A DNA stretch of 64,000 nucleotides from contig JAVEWG010000012.1 of NCBI GenBank assembly GCA_034004685.1, forward strand, positions 1 through 64,000. The letters run 5' to 3'. The position numbers and the translations under genes are program-made. The notes beneath the pieces were generated by a model. It saw only the letters and a list, made by a program, of their open reading frames with translations, searched no databases and was not told the DNA's origin. Positions 1-7,696 of the stretch are shown piece after piece. Source of the stretch: JAEUNX01 sp034004685 (GTDB taxonomy: Bacteria > Pseudomonadota > Gammaproteobacteria > Burkholderiales > Rhodocyclaceae). Position 1 is the first letter of the stretch; each line of letters starts with the position of its first letter.

Positions 1-1
1 C

Positions 2-115
2 ATCCTGGTGACCCTCGACAACATCCTGCGCCGCCACAACAAGGAGATCGGCCTGGCCTCCATCTGCGGCGGCGGCGGGGTCACCACCGCCATGCTCATC
101 CGACGGGAAAGCTGA
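2..115 (+). CDS. Thiolase (acetyl-CoA acyltransferase), C-terminal end only
   Basis: Only the last 37 codons lie in the window; the 5' part is beyond the left edge. The visible end reads ...GLASICGGGGVTTAMLI..., which is the thiolase C-terminal signature containing the second catalytic Cys in a CxGGG context. Thiolases cleave 3-oxoacyl-CoA with free CoA, so a place in the beta-oxidation that follows ring opening is reasonable. It is on the plus strand and converges on the dehydrogenase gene on the other side of a bidirectional terminator, so it is the end of a separate transcript. Family is clear; the exact substrate cannot be told. Confidence 0.85.
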   Translation: MLVTLDNILRRHNKEIGLASICGGGGVTTAMLIRRES

Positions 116-194
116 AGCGCTGCACGCTGTTGCTTCCGGGGAGCCCGCCCAGCACCCTGGGCAACCCCTGAATCCAGGTTCAACAGGCCTTAAA

Positions 195-228
195 ACAAAA
201 TGCCGGGAATCCCTTCCCGGCGTTTTGT
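195..228. terminator. Bidirectional rho-independent terminator
   Basis: Arms ACAAAATGCCGGGAA and TTCCCGGCGTTTTGT pair over 15 positions with one mismatch around a TCCC loop. The A-rich left flank and T-rich right flank give U-tracts on both strands. It sits between the converging thiolase and BadH-like genes. Confidence 0.9.
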
Positions 229-260
229 CGTTCAACCCCACCAGCCAGTGGGGCACAGGG

Positions 261-1028
261 TCACCCGACCATGTTCATGCCCCCCGACACGCTGACCACC
301 TGGCCGGTCACGTAGGCCACGTCGTCGCTGGCGTAGAAGGCCACCACGCCGGCCACATCCTCGGGCTGGCCGAAGCGGCGCATGGGGATCAGGCGCAGCA
401 GGGCCTCCCGCAGCTTGTCCGGCGACCCCGCGGCGCTGACCACCTCAGCCATCATGCTGGTTTCCGTCGGGCCGGGGCAAACCACGTTTACCGCGATGCC
501 CTTGCCGGCCAGCTCCCGTGCCATGGACTTGGTGAAGGCGATCACCCCCCCCTTGGCGGCCGCGTAGGAAGACTCGCCGGCGGAACCCACCCGCCCGGCG
601 TCGGAGGCGATATTGACGATGCGGCCGGCGCCCTGGGCCAGCATGCCGGGGGCCACGATGTGGGTCACGTTCATCATGCCCAACAGGTTGATCTCGATGA
701 CCTTGCGGTAGAGTTCCGGGGGCTGCTTGACGAAGTTCCCGAACTTGTCCCAGCCAGCGTTATTGACCAGGATATCGATGGTCTTGCCCGAGGCCGTGAA
801 GTCTCCGATGGCCCGGGCCAGCGCTTCGTAATTGCTGATGTCGGCGATCACCGGAACGGCTTTTCCGCCTTCGGCCGCCACGGCCTCGCAGGCCCTGTGG
901 GCGTTTTCCTGGCTGAGGTCGAGGATGCCGACCGTACAGCCCTCCGCCGCCAGGCGGCGGCAAATGGCCAGCCCGATGCCACCGGCGCCGCCGGTCACCA
1001 GGGCAAGCTTGTTTTTCAGTCCCTTCAT
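261..1028 (-). CDS. SDR-family hydroxyacyl-CoA dehydrogenase, BadH-like
   Basis: A 255-residue short-chain dehydrogenase. The NAD-binding motif TGGAGGIG is near residue 13, NNAG near 90, and the catalytic Ser and YAAAK motif near 142-160. The stretch NNAGWDKF closely resembles BadH (2-hydroxycyclohexanecarboxyl-CoA dehydrogenase) of Rhodopseudomonas as I recall it. Last gene of a minus-strand operon after dch (33 bp gap), so the likely step is oxidation of the 6-hydroxycyclohexene-carboxyl-CoA made by Dch to the 6-oxo compound. Thauera uses a zinc-type dehydrogenase (Had) for that step, so an SDR here would be the BadH-style alternative. RBS GGAGAGCAGG precedes ATG. The substrate is inferred from context. 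Confidence 0.85.
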   Translation of the reverse strand: MKGLKNKLALVTGGAGGIGLAICRRLAAEGCTVGILDLSQENAHRACEAVAAEGGKAVPVIADISNYEALARAIGDFTASGKTIDILVNNAGWDKFGNFVKQPPELYRKVIEINLLGMMNVTHIVAPGMLAQGAGRIVNIASDAGRVGSAGESSYAAAKGGVIAFTKSMARELAGKGIAVNVVCPGPTETSMMAEVVSAAGSPDKLREALLRLIPMRRFGQPEDVAGVVAFYASDDVAYVTGQVVSVSGGMNMVG

Positions 1029-1061
1029 ACCTGCTCTCCGTCTTCCAAATGAACGCGGTTT

Positions 1062-1832
1062 TCAACAATCCCGCCAAGCAGGCTGGCGTTTTTCAAGGAA
1101 GGCCGACATACCCTCGGCCATGTCGTGAGTGGGCAGCAGTTCCTCCATGCAGATCTTCTCCACCACCGCGAAACGTTCGACGACCCGCCGGGCAAACACC
1201 TGATGGCTGCCCTTGAGGGCGATGCGCAGGGCAATGGCGCTCTTGGGCAGCAGGTGGGTATCCACCCAGGCCAGGGCCGCCGCCTCGGGATCCTCCGACA
1301 CATCCTGGACCAGCCCGAACCGCAAGGCATCCGCCGCCGAGATGGCGCGCCCCGACAACAGCAGCTCCTCTGCCCGCGCCTGGCCAACCCGCTCGGGCAG
1401 GATGCAACTGGCGGCCGGGGCGAAGCCGGCGAGCTGGATCTCCGGCTGGCCAAAAAAGGCGTCGGTGGCGGCGAAGATCAGGTTGCCAGCGCCGGCCAGC
1501 TCAAGGCCGCCCCCCAGGCACTGGCCCCGCACCACCATCAGGACCGGGACCGGGTATTCCAGGATGGCCCGCAGCAGCCGGTGCAGTTCCGTCAGCATCG
1601 ACTCCAGCTGATCCGGCATGTGTTCCTGGATGCTGGCGCCGAAGCTGAAATGGGGCCCCTCGTGATCCAGCACCACGGCCTTCAGGCCCTGTCCGCCAGC
1701 CTGGGCTGCCAGGGCCTCCCGCAGGGCGGCCATCATGGCCCGGTCGATGACGTTGGCCTTGGGGCGGGCCAGACGCAGGCGCAGCACGGCGCCATCCCGG
1801 TCCAGCCAGCTACGAATGGGCGAGTCGCTCAT
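1062..1832 (-). CDS. dch: Cyclohexa-1,5-diene-1-carbonyl-CoA hydratase
   Basis: A 256-residue enoyl-CoA hydratase/isomerase-family protein. Features shared with Thauera/Azoarcus Dch are the N-terminal RLRLARPKANVID, the oxyanion-hole segment HFSFGASIQEHMPDQ, GQCLGGGLE, GQPEIQL and the C-terminal FLEKR. Dch adds water to the dienoyl-CoA product of benzoyl-CoA reductase to give 6-hydroxycyclohex-1-ene-1-carbonyl-CoA. It lies between the amidohydrolase gene (13 bp upstream) and the BadH-like gene, so the three form one operon read from the regulated promoter near 2828. Length and motifs are normal for Dch. A methylated dienoyl-CoA substrate (MbdW role) is possible given the reductase subtype. 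Confidence 0.93.
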   Translation of the reverse strand: MSDSPIRSWLDRDGAVLRLRLARPKANVIDRAMMAALREALAAQAGGQGLKAVVLDHEGPHFSFGASIQEHMPDQLESMLTELHRLLRAILEYPVPVLMVVRGQCLGGGLELAGAGNLIFAATDAFFGQPEIQLAGFAPAASCILPERVGQARAEELLLSGRAISAADALRFGLVQDVSEDPEAAALAWVDTHLLPKSAIALRIALKGSHQVFARRVVERFAVVEKICMEELLPTHDMAEGMSAFLEKRQPAWRDC

Positions 1833-1845
1833 GGCTTTCCTTGCC

Positions 1846-2688
1846 TTAGAGGCCGTAGATACGAGCGGCGTTGCCGTGGAGGATCTTCTCGGCGACCTTG
1901 TCGGAGAAACCCATGCCGGTGCGGATGTGGGCGATGGAATCCTTGTGCATCACCGCCGGGTAATTGGTGCCGTAAATCACCTTGTCCTGGCCCCGGGTGC
2001 GCATGAAATTCACCAGGCTCGGCTCCAGGTACTTGGGGTGGTGGGCATCGATGCCCAGATAGACGTTGGGGTGCTTCCAGGCCAGGGCGATCATTTCCTC
2101 GGTCCAGGGCCAGCCGGTGTGGGCGCCGACCAGTTTGAGATCAGGGAAGTCCAGGGCGATGTCGTCCATATGCACCGGCCGCCCCAGTTCGCTGGGCATG
2201 CGCTCGGCCGAGTGGCCGACTTGCATCGACACCGGCACCCCCAGTTCTTCGCACTTGGCGTAGAGGGGGTAGTACTGGCGATGGTTGAGGGGGATGCCGA
2301 AGCCGTAGGTGTGGATATAGACGCCCTTGAAGCCGAGCTCGCGAATGGCGCGCTCGACCCGGCGCACGCCTTCCATGCGTTCCTGGGGGTTGAAGCCGGC
2401 CAGGCCAAACAGGCGGCCGGGGAACTGGCTGACGACGGCGGCGACTTCCTCTTCCTTGATGTCCCAGACCATTTGCTTGGTCAGGTAGGACATCATGCGG
2501 ATGGCCGGAATGAGGGCCTTGTCCAGCCCGCCTTCGTCCATCTGGGCGACGAACTGGGCGGCGGTCAGGCCCTGGGTGCGCTCTTCCATGTGCCACCACT
2601 TGATGACGCGATGAATCTCGTCCTGGGCGTACCAGTGCTTCTTGAATGCTTCCGGGGTGAATAGGTTGCAGTGGAAATCTATGGCCAT
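1846..2688 (-). CDS. Amidohydrolase-fold (COG2159/ACMSD-like) protein with altered metal-binding residues
   Basis: A 280-residue TIM-barrel protein of the amidohydrolase-2 family, which includes ACMSD and resorcylate decarboxylases. Start chosen at 2688 because GGAAAGGAAGG lies just upstream and homology-like sequence begins with MAIDFHCN; an in-frame ATG at 2823 would add 45 unlikely residues. In canonical members strand 1 carries HxH and the C-terminal loop carries GSDYP. Here these read HCN and GTNYP, so one His and the Asp are both Asn. Histidines remain in VGHSAERM, VGAHTGW and DAHHPK. First gene of the dch/BadH-like operon, where a ring-opening hydrolase would be expected. Its reaction is unknown; ring hydrolysis is speculation. 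Confidence 0.8.
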   Translation of the reverse strand: MAIDFHCNLFTPEAFKKHWYAQDEIHRVIKWWHMEERTQGLTAAQFVAQMDEGGLDKALIPAIRMMSYLTKQMVWDIKEEEVAAVVSQFPGRLFGLAGFNPQERMEGVRRVERAIRELGFKGVYIHTYGFGIPLNHRQYYPLYAKCEELGVPVSMQVGHSAERMPSELGRPVHMDDIALDFPDLKLVGAHTGWPWTEEMIALAWKHPNVYLGIDAHHPKYLEPSLVNFMRTRGQDKVIYGTNYPAVMHKDSIAHIRTGMGFSDKVAEKILHGNAARIYGL

Positions 2689-2803
2689 GGCCCTTCCTTT
2701 CCTTCCGTCAGGTTTCGGGGGATCAACGAGGTTCCTGCCCGCTTTCCGTAATTGCCGGCGCGGCTGTCCGCCGGCCGCGCATGGCGGTACCAAGCTCGGC
2801 GAA

Positions 2804-2855
2804 AGTATTCGTGCCGGGGCCAAAATCAGTCAAGCATGCGATGGCATATATCACG
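2804..2855 (-). promoter_or_regulatory. Conserved operator and promoter (site D) of the amidohydrolase-dch operon
   Basis: Read on the minus strand: CGTGAT-ATATGCC-ATCGCA then TGCTTGACT at 2828-2855, with TTGACT (2828-2833) as -35, an 18-bp spacer and AATACT (2804-2809) as -10. The same architecture recurs at four other operons in the window. The site lies 140 bp upstream of the amidohydrolase start and 55 bp upstream of the divergent IclR gene, so it may control both. Confidence 0.8.
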
Positions 2856-2909
2856 TGGGTGATGCTAGTATTATTTCCACTCCCTTCACTTCCGTCCTTG
2901 ATCCCCGCC

Positions 2910-3797
2910 ATGACGAACCTGAAAACCAGATCCAGCTCCGCGCTCCGCAGCCCCCAGTCAGTCATCGAAAACGTGGCCGATCCAGACAGCGGCGTGAAAT
3001 CCGCTGTACGGGTGCTGCGGGTGCTGGAGTTTTTCGATGAAATCCAGCGCGACGCCCGCGTCGGTGAAATCGTCGAGCATCTGAGCATGCCCCAGTCGTC
3101 CACCTCGGCGCTGCTGAAAAGCCTGGTGCAAATGGGCTATCTGGATTACTCGCCCACCACCCGGACCTACCTCCCCACCGCCCAGGTGGCCCTGCTGGGA
3201 TCCTGGATTGGCGGCGCCCCCATGCGGGACGGCAGCCTGATCCGGATGATGGAGGAACTCAGCGCCGAAACCGGCGAAACCATCCTCCTGGCCGGCAGCA
3301 AGGGCATCTACGCCAAATACCTCCATGTCATCCAGGCCACCAACCCGGTGCGCATCCATGTGCCCGTCGGCGCCCAACGCCTCCTGGCCCGCTCCGCCAT
3401 GGGCGTGGTGTTATTGAGCGACACCCCGCCCGAAGCCATCCGGCTGCTGGTCCGGCGCACCAACGCCGAGGCCCCCATGGGGCAAAAGAACATCGACGTG
3501 CGCCAGACCCTGGCCAATATCGAAGCCTTCAAGGAGCAGGGATATTTCTTTTCCCGGGGCATGGTCACGCCCGGTGCGGCCATGATCTGCATGAGCCTGC
3601 CCTTCGCCTCTGGGCGCCCCCTGGCCCTGGGCATAGGCGGCGTGCTGGGCTCCCTGGAAAACCAGGAGGCGCGCCTGGTGCGACTCATGCGTGCCGCGAT
3701 CAAGAAATACATGCAGCAGGGCGAGGCCAGGCCGGAAGGCCAGGCCACGTCAGAAGGTGAATCAAAGCCCAAGGCAGGCGGTCGCGGCAGGAAGTAG
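2910..3797 (+). CDS. IclR-family transcriptional regulator
   Basis: A 295-residue regulator. An N-terminal winged helix (about residues 28-90, with SAVRVLRVLEFF and MPQSSTSALLKSL) is followed by an IclR effector domain (about 110-270) and a charged tail rich in Gly, Lys and Glu. Start taken at 2910; an upstream ATG at 2781 would run through the operator. It is divergent from the amidohydrolase-dch operon and next to site D, which makes it the closest candidate to bind the shared operator. MarR and LuxR-type regulators in the same island are alternatives. Effector unknown; an aromatic acid or its CoA ester would be typical. Confidence 0.9.
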   Translation: MTNLKTRSSSALRSPQSVIENVADPDSGVKSAVRVLRVLEFFDEIQRDARVGEIVEHLSMPQSSTSALLKSLVQMGYLDYSPTTRTYLPTAQVALLGSWIGGAPMRDGSLIRMMEELSAETGETILLAGSKGIYAKYLHVIQATNPVRIHVPVGAQRLLARSAMGVVLLSDTPPEAIRLLVRRTNAEAPMGQKNIDVRQTLANIEAFKEQGYFFSRGMVTPGAAMICMSLPFASGRPLALGIGGVLGSLENQEARLVRLMRAAIKKYMQQGEARPEGQATSEGESKPKAGGRGRK

Positions 3798-4194
3798 CTC
3801 CCAGGCCGGGGGCATCCCGATAAAACGGCAACCCGTCAGGGCTGCGGGGATGCGCCGGGCCCCGAACCGCCCGGACCCCGTTCCCCGGCCCATCGGAACG
3901 CCAGGCTCTCCCCGGGCACGGCGGCCCTGCCGCCCATGGCTTTGCCCCACCGGGCACCGCGCCTTGCACTGCATGCCCAGGGACGCGAGCGCGACCTCCG
4001 AATCCAAGATCGAGCGACCCCTGGCCGGGAAGACCCGCGCCCGGCAGGGCACGCGGGAATCGCCGGATTTCGGCGGCATCCACCAACACCATCATCCCCG
4101 TCCCGCCCCTGGACTGCGGCCAGGAGCTCCATCCCCGCCCTTCGCCCCTGAGTCAAGACATCGGGCCGCCGCGGCACGCCGTTTTAATCCTGGA
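3798..4194. other. Gene-free gap between IclR and the bcr promoter
   Basis: About 400 bp with no ORF that looks like a protein. Its only recognisable content is a copy of a dispersed repeat at 3958-4000. No terminator with a T-tract was seen after the IclR gene. Confidence 0.6.
3958..4000. repeat. Dispersed 43-bp repeat, copy 1
   Basis: The segment beginning CGCGCCTTGCACTG and ending CGCGAGCGCGACC-N-CCG matches 48985-49027 at all but a few positions. Both copies are intergenic. Confidence 0.7.
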
Positions 4195-4246
4195 TGTGAT
4201 ATCTGATATCGCATCCTTGACTAGCACAAGCCCGGTCCCGTAAAAC
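4195..4246 (+). promoter_or_regulatory. Conserved operator and promoter (site A) of the benzoyl-CoA reductase operon
   Basis: TGTGAT-ATCTGAT-ATCGCA followed by TCCTTGACT at 4195-4222. TTGACT (4217-4222) is a strong -35; after 18 bp comes TAAAAC (4241-4246), a weak -10. The first reductase codon is at 4324. The weak -10 and the palindrome touching the -35 would suit either an activator or a repressor. Confidence 0.82.
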
Positions 4247-4323
4247 TGTTTCCGTTTTCAAGTATCCGTCAGAGCGTTGCCCTGGGGCGCGCTTTCAACC
4301 GGCAGAAACAAGGAGGGCGGCAG

Positions 4324-5673
4324 ATGGCAGCAGATATCAGCACCACTAGCACCAAGACGGATTCAAAAGTCTTCGTCGGGCGGGGCGTCTCCGATGGCGC
4401 GCGTTTGTTCCGGGAATGGTTCGACGGCCTGACCGAAGTGGCCAAGCGGGGTGAAAGCGCCGCTTATTGCTTCGTCGCCGGCAACCTGATCGAGGTTCTC
4501 CGGACCTTCGACATTCCGGTCACGTTCCCCGAGATCAACGCGCTGCAGACTGCTTTCCGGCATGTTTCCCGCGACTACATCGACGAGGCCGAGGACTATG
4601 GCTACTCGCCGGATATCTGCGGTTACGTGAAGATCGGCGTCGCCATCCAGCGCCGCAACGGCCAGCACCCCATGGGGCAGATTCCCAAGCCCAAGCTCGG
4701 CCTGATGAACAACTACTGCAACACCTTCCTCAAGTGGGGCGAGATCTGGGAGCGCTCCTTTGATAGCCCGGTGATCAGCCTGGACTACCCGATGACCCGC
4801 TCGGCCGGTGAAAAGCCCGTGCCTGGCACCGAGAAGTTCAATTACGAGAAGGCCTACATCAAGGGCCAGATCCAGGAAACCATCGAGACCTGCGAGAAGA
4901 TCACCGGCAAGAAATTCGATCTCGACAAGTTCCGCCAGATCCTCACCTGGTCCAACACCGTCAATCGAGGCTGGAAGCGGGTCGTTGAACTCAATCAGAA
5001 CACGCCGGCGGTGTTCAATGCCCTCACCGACGGTACCGTCTATCTGGGCATCGCCAATGCCATGCGGGGCACCGAAGCCGCCGCCAAGTACTTTGACGAC
5101 CTGGTGGAGGAGCTGGAGTACCGGGTGGCCCACGGCATCGGCGCCCTGGAAAAGGGCGACAATGGCGTCCAGGCCATGAAGCAGGAGTTCCGCCTGGCCT
5201 TGGTGGGCACCCCCTGCTACCCGATCTACGCCCAGTTCAACAACATGTTCGCCAAATGGGGCGGCGTGTTCGTCTATTCCTCCTACCTGGACTTCGCCTC
5301 CATGGGGGCGCTTACCGGCTACCAGTACGACCTGGACGATCCCCTCGACAGCTACGCCGAAGGCCAGCTGACCATGCATTGCTCCGGTTCCGACAGCGTC
5401 TTCCACGAGGCCGACAACCTGAAGCGCCTGGCCAAGGACCTGAATCTCGACGGCGTGGTCTTCCACCCGGTCAAGAGCTGCCGCACGGTATCCACCGGCA
5501 TGGCCGACATGCGTCGCGTCGTTTCCGACGACATGGGCCTGCCCACCCTGTTCATCGAGTCCGATCTCGTCGATCCGGACGTGGTGTCGGAAGCGCCGAT
5601 GCGCAACCGGGTGGATGCATTCTTCGAAGGACTCATCTCCCGTCGCCAGCAGAAGCTGGCGACGTCGGCCTGA
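4324..5673 (+). CDS. bcrB: Benzoyl-CoA reductase, BcrB/BzdO/MbdO-type subunit
   Basis: A 449-residue member of the 2-hydroxyacyl-CoA dehydratase (HgdB-like) family. With the BcrC-type subunit it forms the active-site module that takes two low-potential electrons and dearomatises an aromatic CoA ester. Cysteines in conserved settings include NNYCNTF, VGTPCYP, TMHCSGSD and PVKSCRTVS, likely iron-sulfur ligands or active-site residues. Length fits BzdO/BcrB (about 430-450). First gene of a six-gene operon; RBS AAGGAGG upstream of ATG. Being first, before the C-type subunit, matches the O-N order of 3-methylbenzoyl-CoA reductases. The preferred substrate (benzoyl-CoA or a methyl analogue) cannot be read from the sequence. 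Confidence 0.95.
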   Translation: MAADISTTSTKTDSKVFVGRGVSDGARLFREWFDGLTEVAKRGESAAYCFVAGNLIEVLRTFDIPVTFPEINALQTAFRHVSRDYIDEAEDYGYSPDICGYVKIGVAIQRRNGQHPMGQIPKPKLGLMNNYCNTFLKWGEIWERSFDSPVISLDYPMTRSAGEKPVPGTEKFNYEKAYIKGQIQETIETCEKITGKKFDLDKFRQILTWSNTVNRGWKRVVELNQNTPAVFNALTDGTVYLGIANAMRGTEAAAKYFDDLVEELEYRVAHGIGALEKGDNGVQAMKQEFRLALVGTPCYPIYAQFNNMFAKWGGVFVYSSYLDFASMGALTGYQYDLDDPLDSYAEGQLTMHCSGSDSVFHEADNLKRLAKDLNLDGVVFHPVKSCRTVSTGMADMRRVVSDDMGLPTLFIESDLVDPDVVSEAPMRNRVDAFFEGLISRRQQKLATSA

Positions 5674-5693
5674 TTCGGCAAAGGAGCCGCAGG

Positions 5694-6860
5694 ATGACCA
5701 AAAAATACTTCACCGCCTGGGAGGGCAAGCCTCTCGACGACATCTTCACCCTCTGCCGCGAGCTGGTCGAGGATCCGACCTACCCCACCGTCAAGGCCTG
5801 GCGCCAGGACGGCGGCAAGGTGCTCGGCCACTTTCAGGTCTATTTCCCGGAAGAGATCGCCCATGCGGCCGGCATGCTGCCGGTGCGCATTCGCGGCGCC
5901 CAGACCGAAGGCAACGAGTCCGAGTCCCATTTCGGCTCCTACCTGTGCTCCATCATCAAGACCTCGCTGGACATCGCCCTGACCAAGGACATCGAGGTGG
6001 ATCTGTTCGTCACCCATCCCATCTGCGATGCGGCGCGCAATCTGGCGCCCATCTGGGGGCGTAATTTCGACTACAAGTGCCAGATTCTGTATCTGCCCCA
6101 GAACCCCAACTCCAGATACTCCAAGACCTTCCTCGCTCACGAATACCGGCGCCTGCTCTCGGATATCGAGGCCACCACCGGCCGCAAGGTGAGCGAGGCC
6201 GATCTGCGCGCCTCCATCAAGCTCTACGATCGTTCCCGCGCCCTGATGCGCGAGCTCTACACCATCCGCTGCGACCAGCCCTGGCTGATCGGCGCCGACG
6301 AATCCCTGGCCCTGATCGGCCTGGCCGGCATCCTGCCCCGGGCCGAGTTCATCGGCCTGATGGAAGCCGTGCTGCCCCTGATCAAGTCCCGTCCAATGCG
6401 CCAGCAGGACAAGATGCGGGTGGTCTTCGAGGGGGGCTTCTGCGAAACGCCGCCCTTCGATCTGCTCCAGACCATTACCCGCTCCTGCTACGTGGTGGAC
6501 GACGACGTCCTCATCGGCCTGCGCTTCATCACCGAGGACGTGGGCGACACCGGCGATGCCCTGGCCGACCTGGCCGATGCTTACATCGACCGCAGCACCT
6601 ACAGCCCGGTGCAGCACGACCACCGCAAGCCCAAGGAAAAGATGCTGCTGCAACGGGTCCGCAAGGCTAACGCCGAAACGGTGATCCTGGCCGCGGCCAA
6701 GATGTGCGAACCCGGGCTGGAAGAGCAGGTCGCCTATTCGAAGGCCCTGGAGGAGGCAAGGATTCCCTACTTCGTTTCCGAGTTCGAAGAGAACCAGAAC
6801 ACCTTCGACCAGCTGGCGATCCAGCTGGAGACCTTTGTCGAAAACATCATGTTCGACTGA
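5694..6860 (+). CDS. bcrC: Benzoyl-CoA reductase, BcrC/BzdN/MbdN-type subunit
   Basis: A 388-residue HgdB-family subunit, normal for BcrC/BzdN (about 380-390). Cysteines sit in SYLCSII, HPICDAARN, GGFCETPP and AKMCEPGLEEQ; the last is the conserved C-terminal Cys region of this family. Starts 20 bp after bcrB at an ATG preceded by a purine-rich AGGAGCCGCAGG. Forms the catalytic heterodimer with the preceding gene product. Longer upstream frames exist but overlap bcrB and lack a reason to be used. Confidence 0.95.
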   Translation: MTKKYFTAWEGKPLDDIFTLCRELVEDPTYPTVKAWRQDGGKVLGHFQVYFPEEIAHAAGMLPVRIRGAQTEGNESESHFGSYLCSIIKTSLDIALTKDIEVDLFVTHPICDAARNLAPIWGRNFDYKCQILYLPQNPNSRYSKTFLAHEYRRLLSDIEATTGRKVSEADLRASIKLYDRSRALMRELYTIRCDQPWLIGADESLALIGLAGILPRAEFIGLMEAVLPLIKSRPMRQQDKMRVVFEGGFCETPPFDLLQTITRSCYVVDDDVLIGLRFITEDVGDTGDALADLADAYIDRSTYSPVQHDHRKPKEKMLLQRVRKANAETVILAAAKMCEPGLEEQVAYSKALEEARIPYFVSEFEENQNTFDQLAIQLETFVENIMFD

Positions 6861-6880
6861 AGCGAACAGGGGAGCACAGC

Positions 6881-7693
6881 ATGAAATACACAGGTGGCGT
6901 GGACGTGGGTTCCACCCAGACCAAGGCGGTCATCATCAACGAGGCCCGCGAGATCGTCGGCCGGTGCCTGATCTTCACCGGCGCCGACGTGATCCAGGCG
7001 GCCCATAACGCTTTCGATCAGGCCCTGGCGGATGCCGGGCTGCAACGTTCCCAGGTGGGCTACGTCATCGGTACCGGCTACGGCCGCTACAAGGTGACTT
7101 TTGGCGACCGTCAGGTCACCGAGATCTCCTGCCATGGCCGGGGGGCTTCCCACATGTTCCCGGGCACCCAGACCGTCATCGATATGGGCGGCCAGGACAC
7201 CAAGGCCATCAAGGTGGCCCCCAATGGCGAAATCGCCGACTTCTGCATGAACGACAAGTGCGCCGCCGGCACCGGGCGCTTCCTCGGCGCGGCGGCCGAC
7301 GCCCTGGCCATCCCCCTGGGGGAGTTGGGGGAGGTTTCCCTCAAGTCGGAAAAGCCGGTGCGCATCTCCACCACCTGCACCGTGTTCGCCGAAGCCGAGG
7401 TGCTTTCCTGGCTGGGCAAGGGCAAGAAGGTGGAAGACATCCTGTGGGGCGTGCATCAGTCCATCGCCGCCCGGGCGATCGGTCTTTTGCGCCGGGTGGG
7501 CATCGCCGACGAAATCACCTTCACCGGGGGCGTGGCCAAGAACGTGGGCATGATCAAGGCCCTGGAAGAAAAGCTTGAGACCAAGCTCAACGTCAGCGAT
7601 GACAGCCATTTCATGGGGGCATTGGGCGCCGCGCTCTTCGCTCTCGACAGCTTGCAGGCCGACGTCAAGACGCCGGCAAAAATGGAGGCCTGA
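6881..7693 (+). CDS. bcrA: Benzoyl-CoA reductase ATPase/electron-activating subunit, BcrA-like
   Basis: A 270-residue ASKHA-fold protein of the HgdC/BcrA/BcrD family. ATP-binding motifs are DVGSTQTK (phosphate 1), DMGGQDTK (phosphate 2) and FTGGVAKN. Cysteines in NDKCAAGTGRF and STTCTVFAEAE should bind the [4Fe-4S] cluster bridging the two ATPase subunits. ATP hydrolysis lowers the cluster potential and drives electrons into the B/C module. It lacks the long extra region of Thauera BcrA (about 440 residues), as in Azoarcus-type enzymes. P/Q naming is not settled here: DMGGQD favours BcrA, while gene order in mbdONQP would call it Q. Confidence 0.9.
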   Translation: MKYTGGVDVGSTQTKAVIINEAREIVGRCLIFTGADVIQAAHNAFDQALADAGLQRSQVGYVIGTGYGRYKVTFGDRQVTEISCHGRGASHMFPGTQTVIDMGGQDTKAIKVAPNGEIADFCMNDKCAAGTGRFLGAAADALAIPLGELGEVSLKSEKPVRISTTCTVFAEAEVLSWLGKGKKVEDILWGVHQSIAARAIGLLRRVGIADEITFTGGVAKNVGMIKALEEKLETKLNVSDDSHFMGALGAALFALDSLQADVKTPAKMEA

Positions 7694-7696
7694 ATC

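Noticed and set aside
4195..4213. CRP/FNR-type binding site
   Set aside because: Half-sites are farther apart than TGTGA-N6-TCACA, and the pattern TTGAT-N4-ATCAA is absent.
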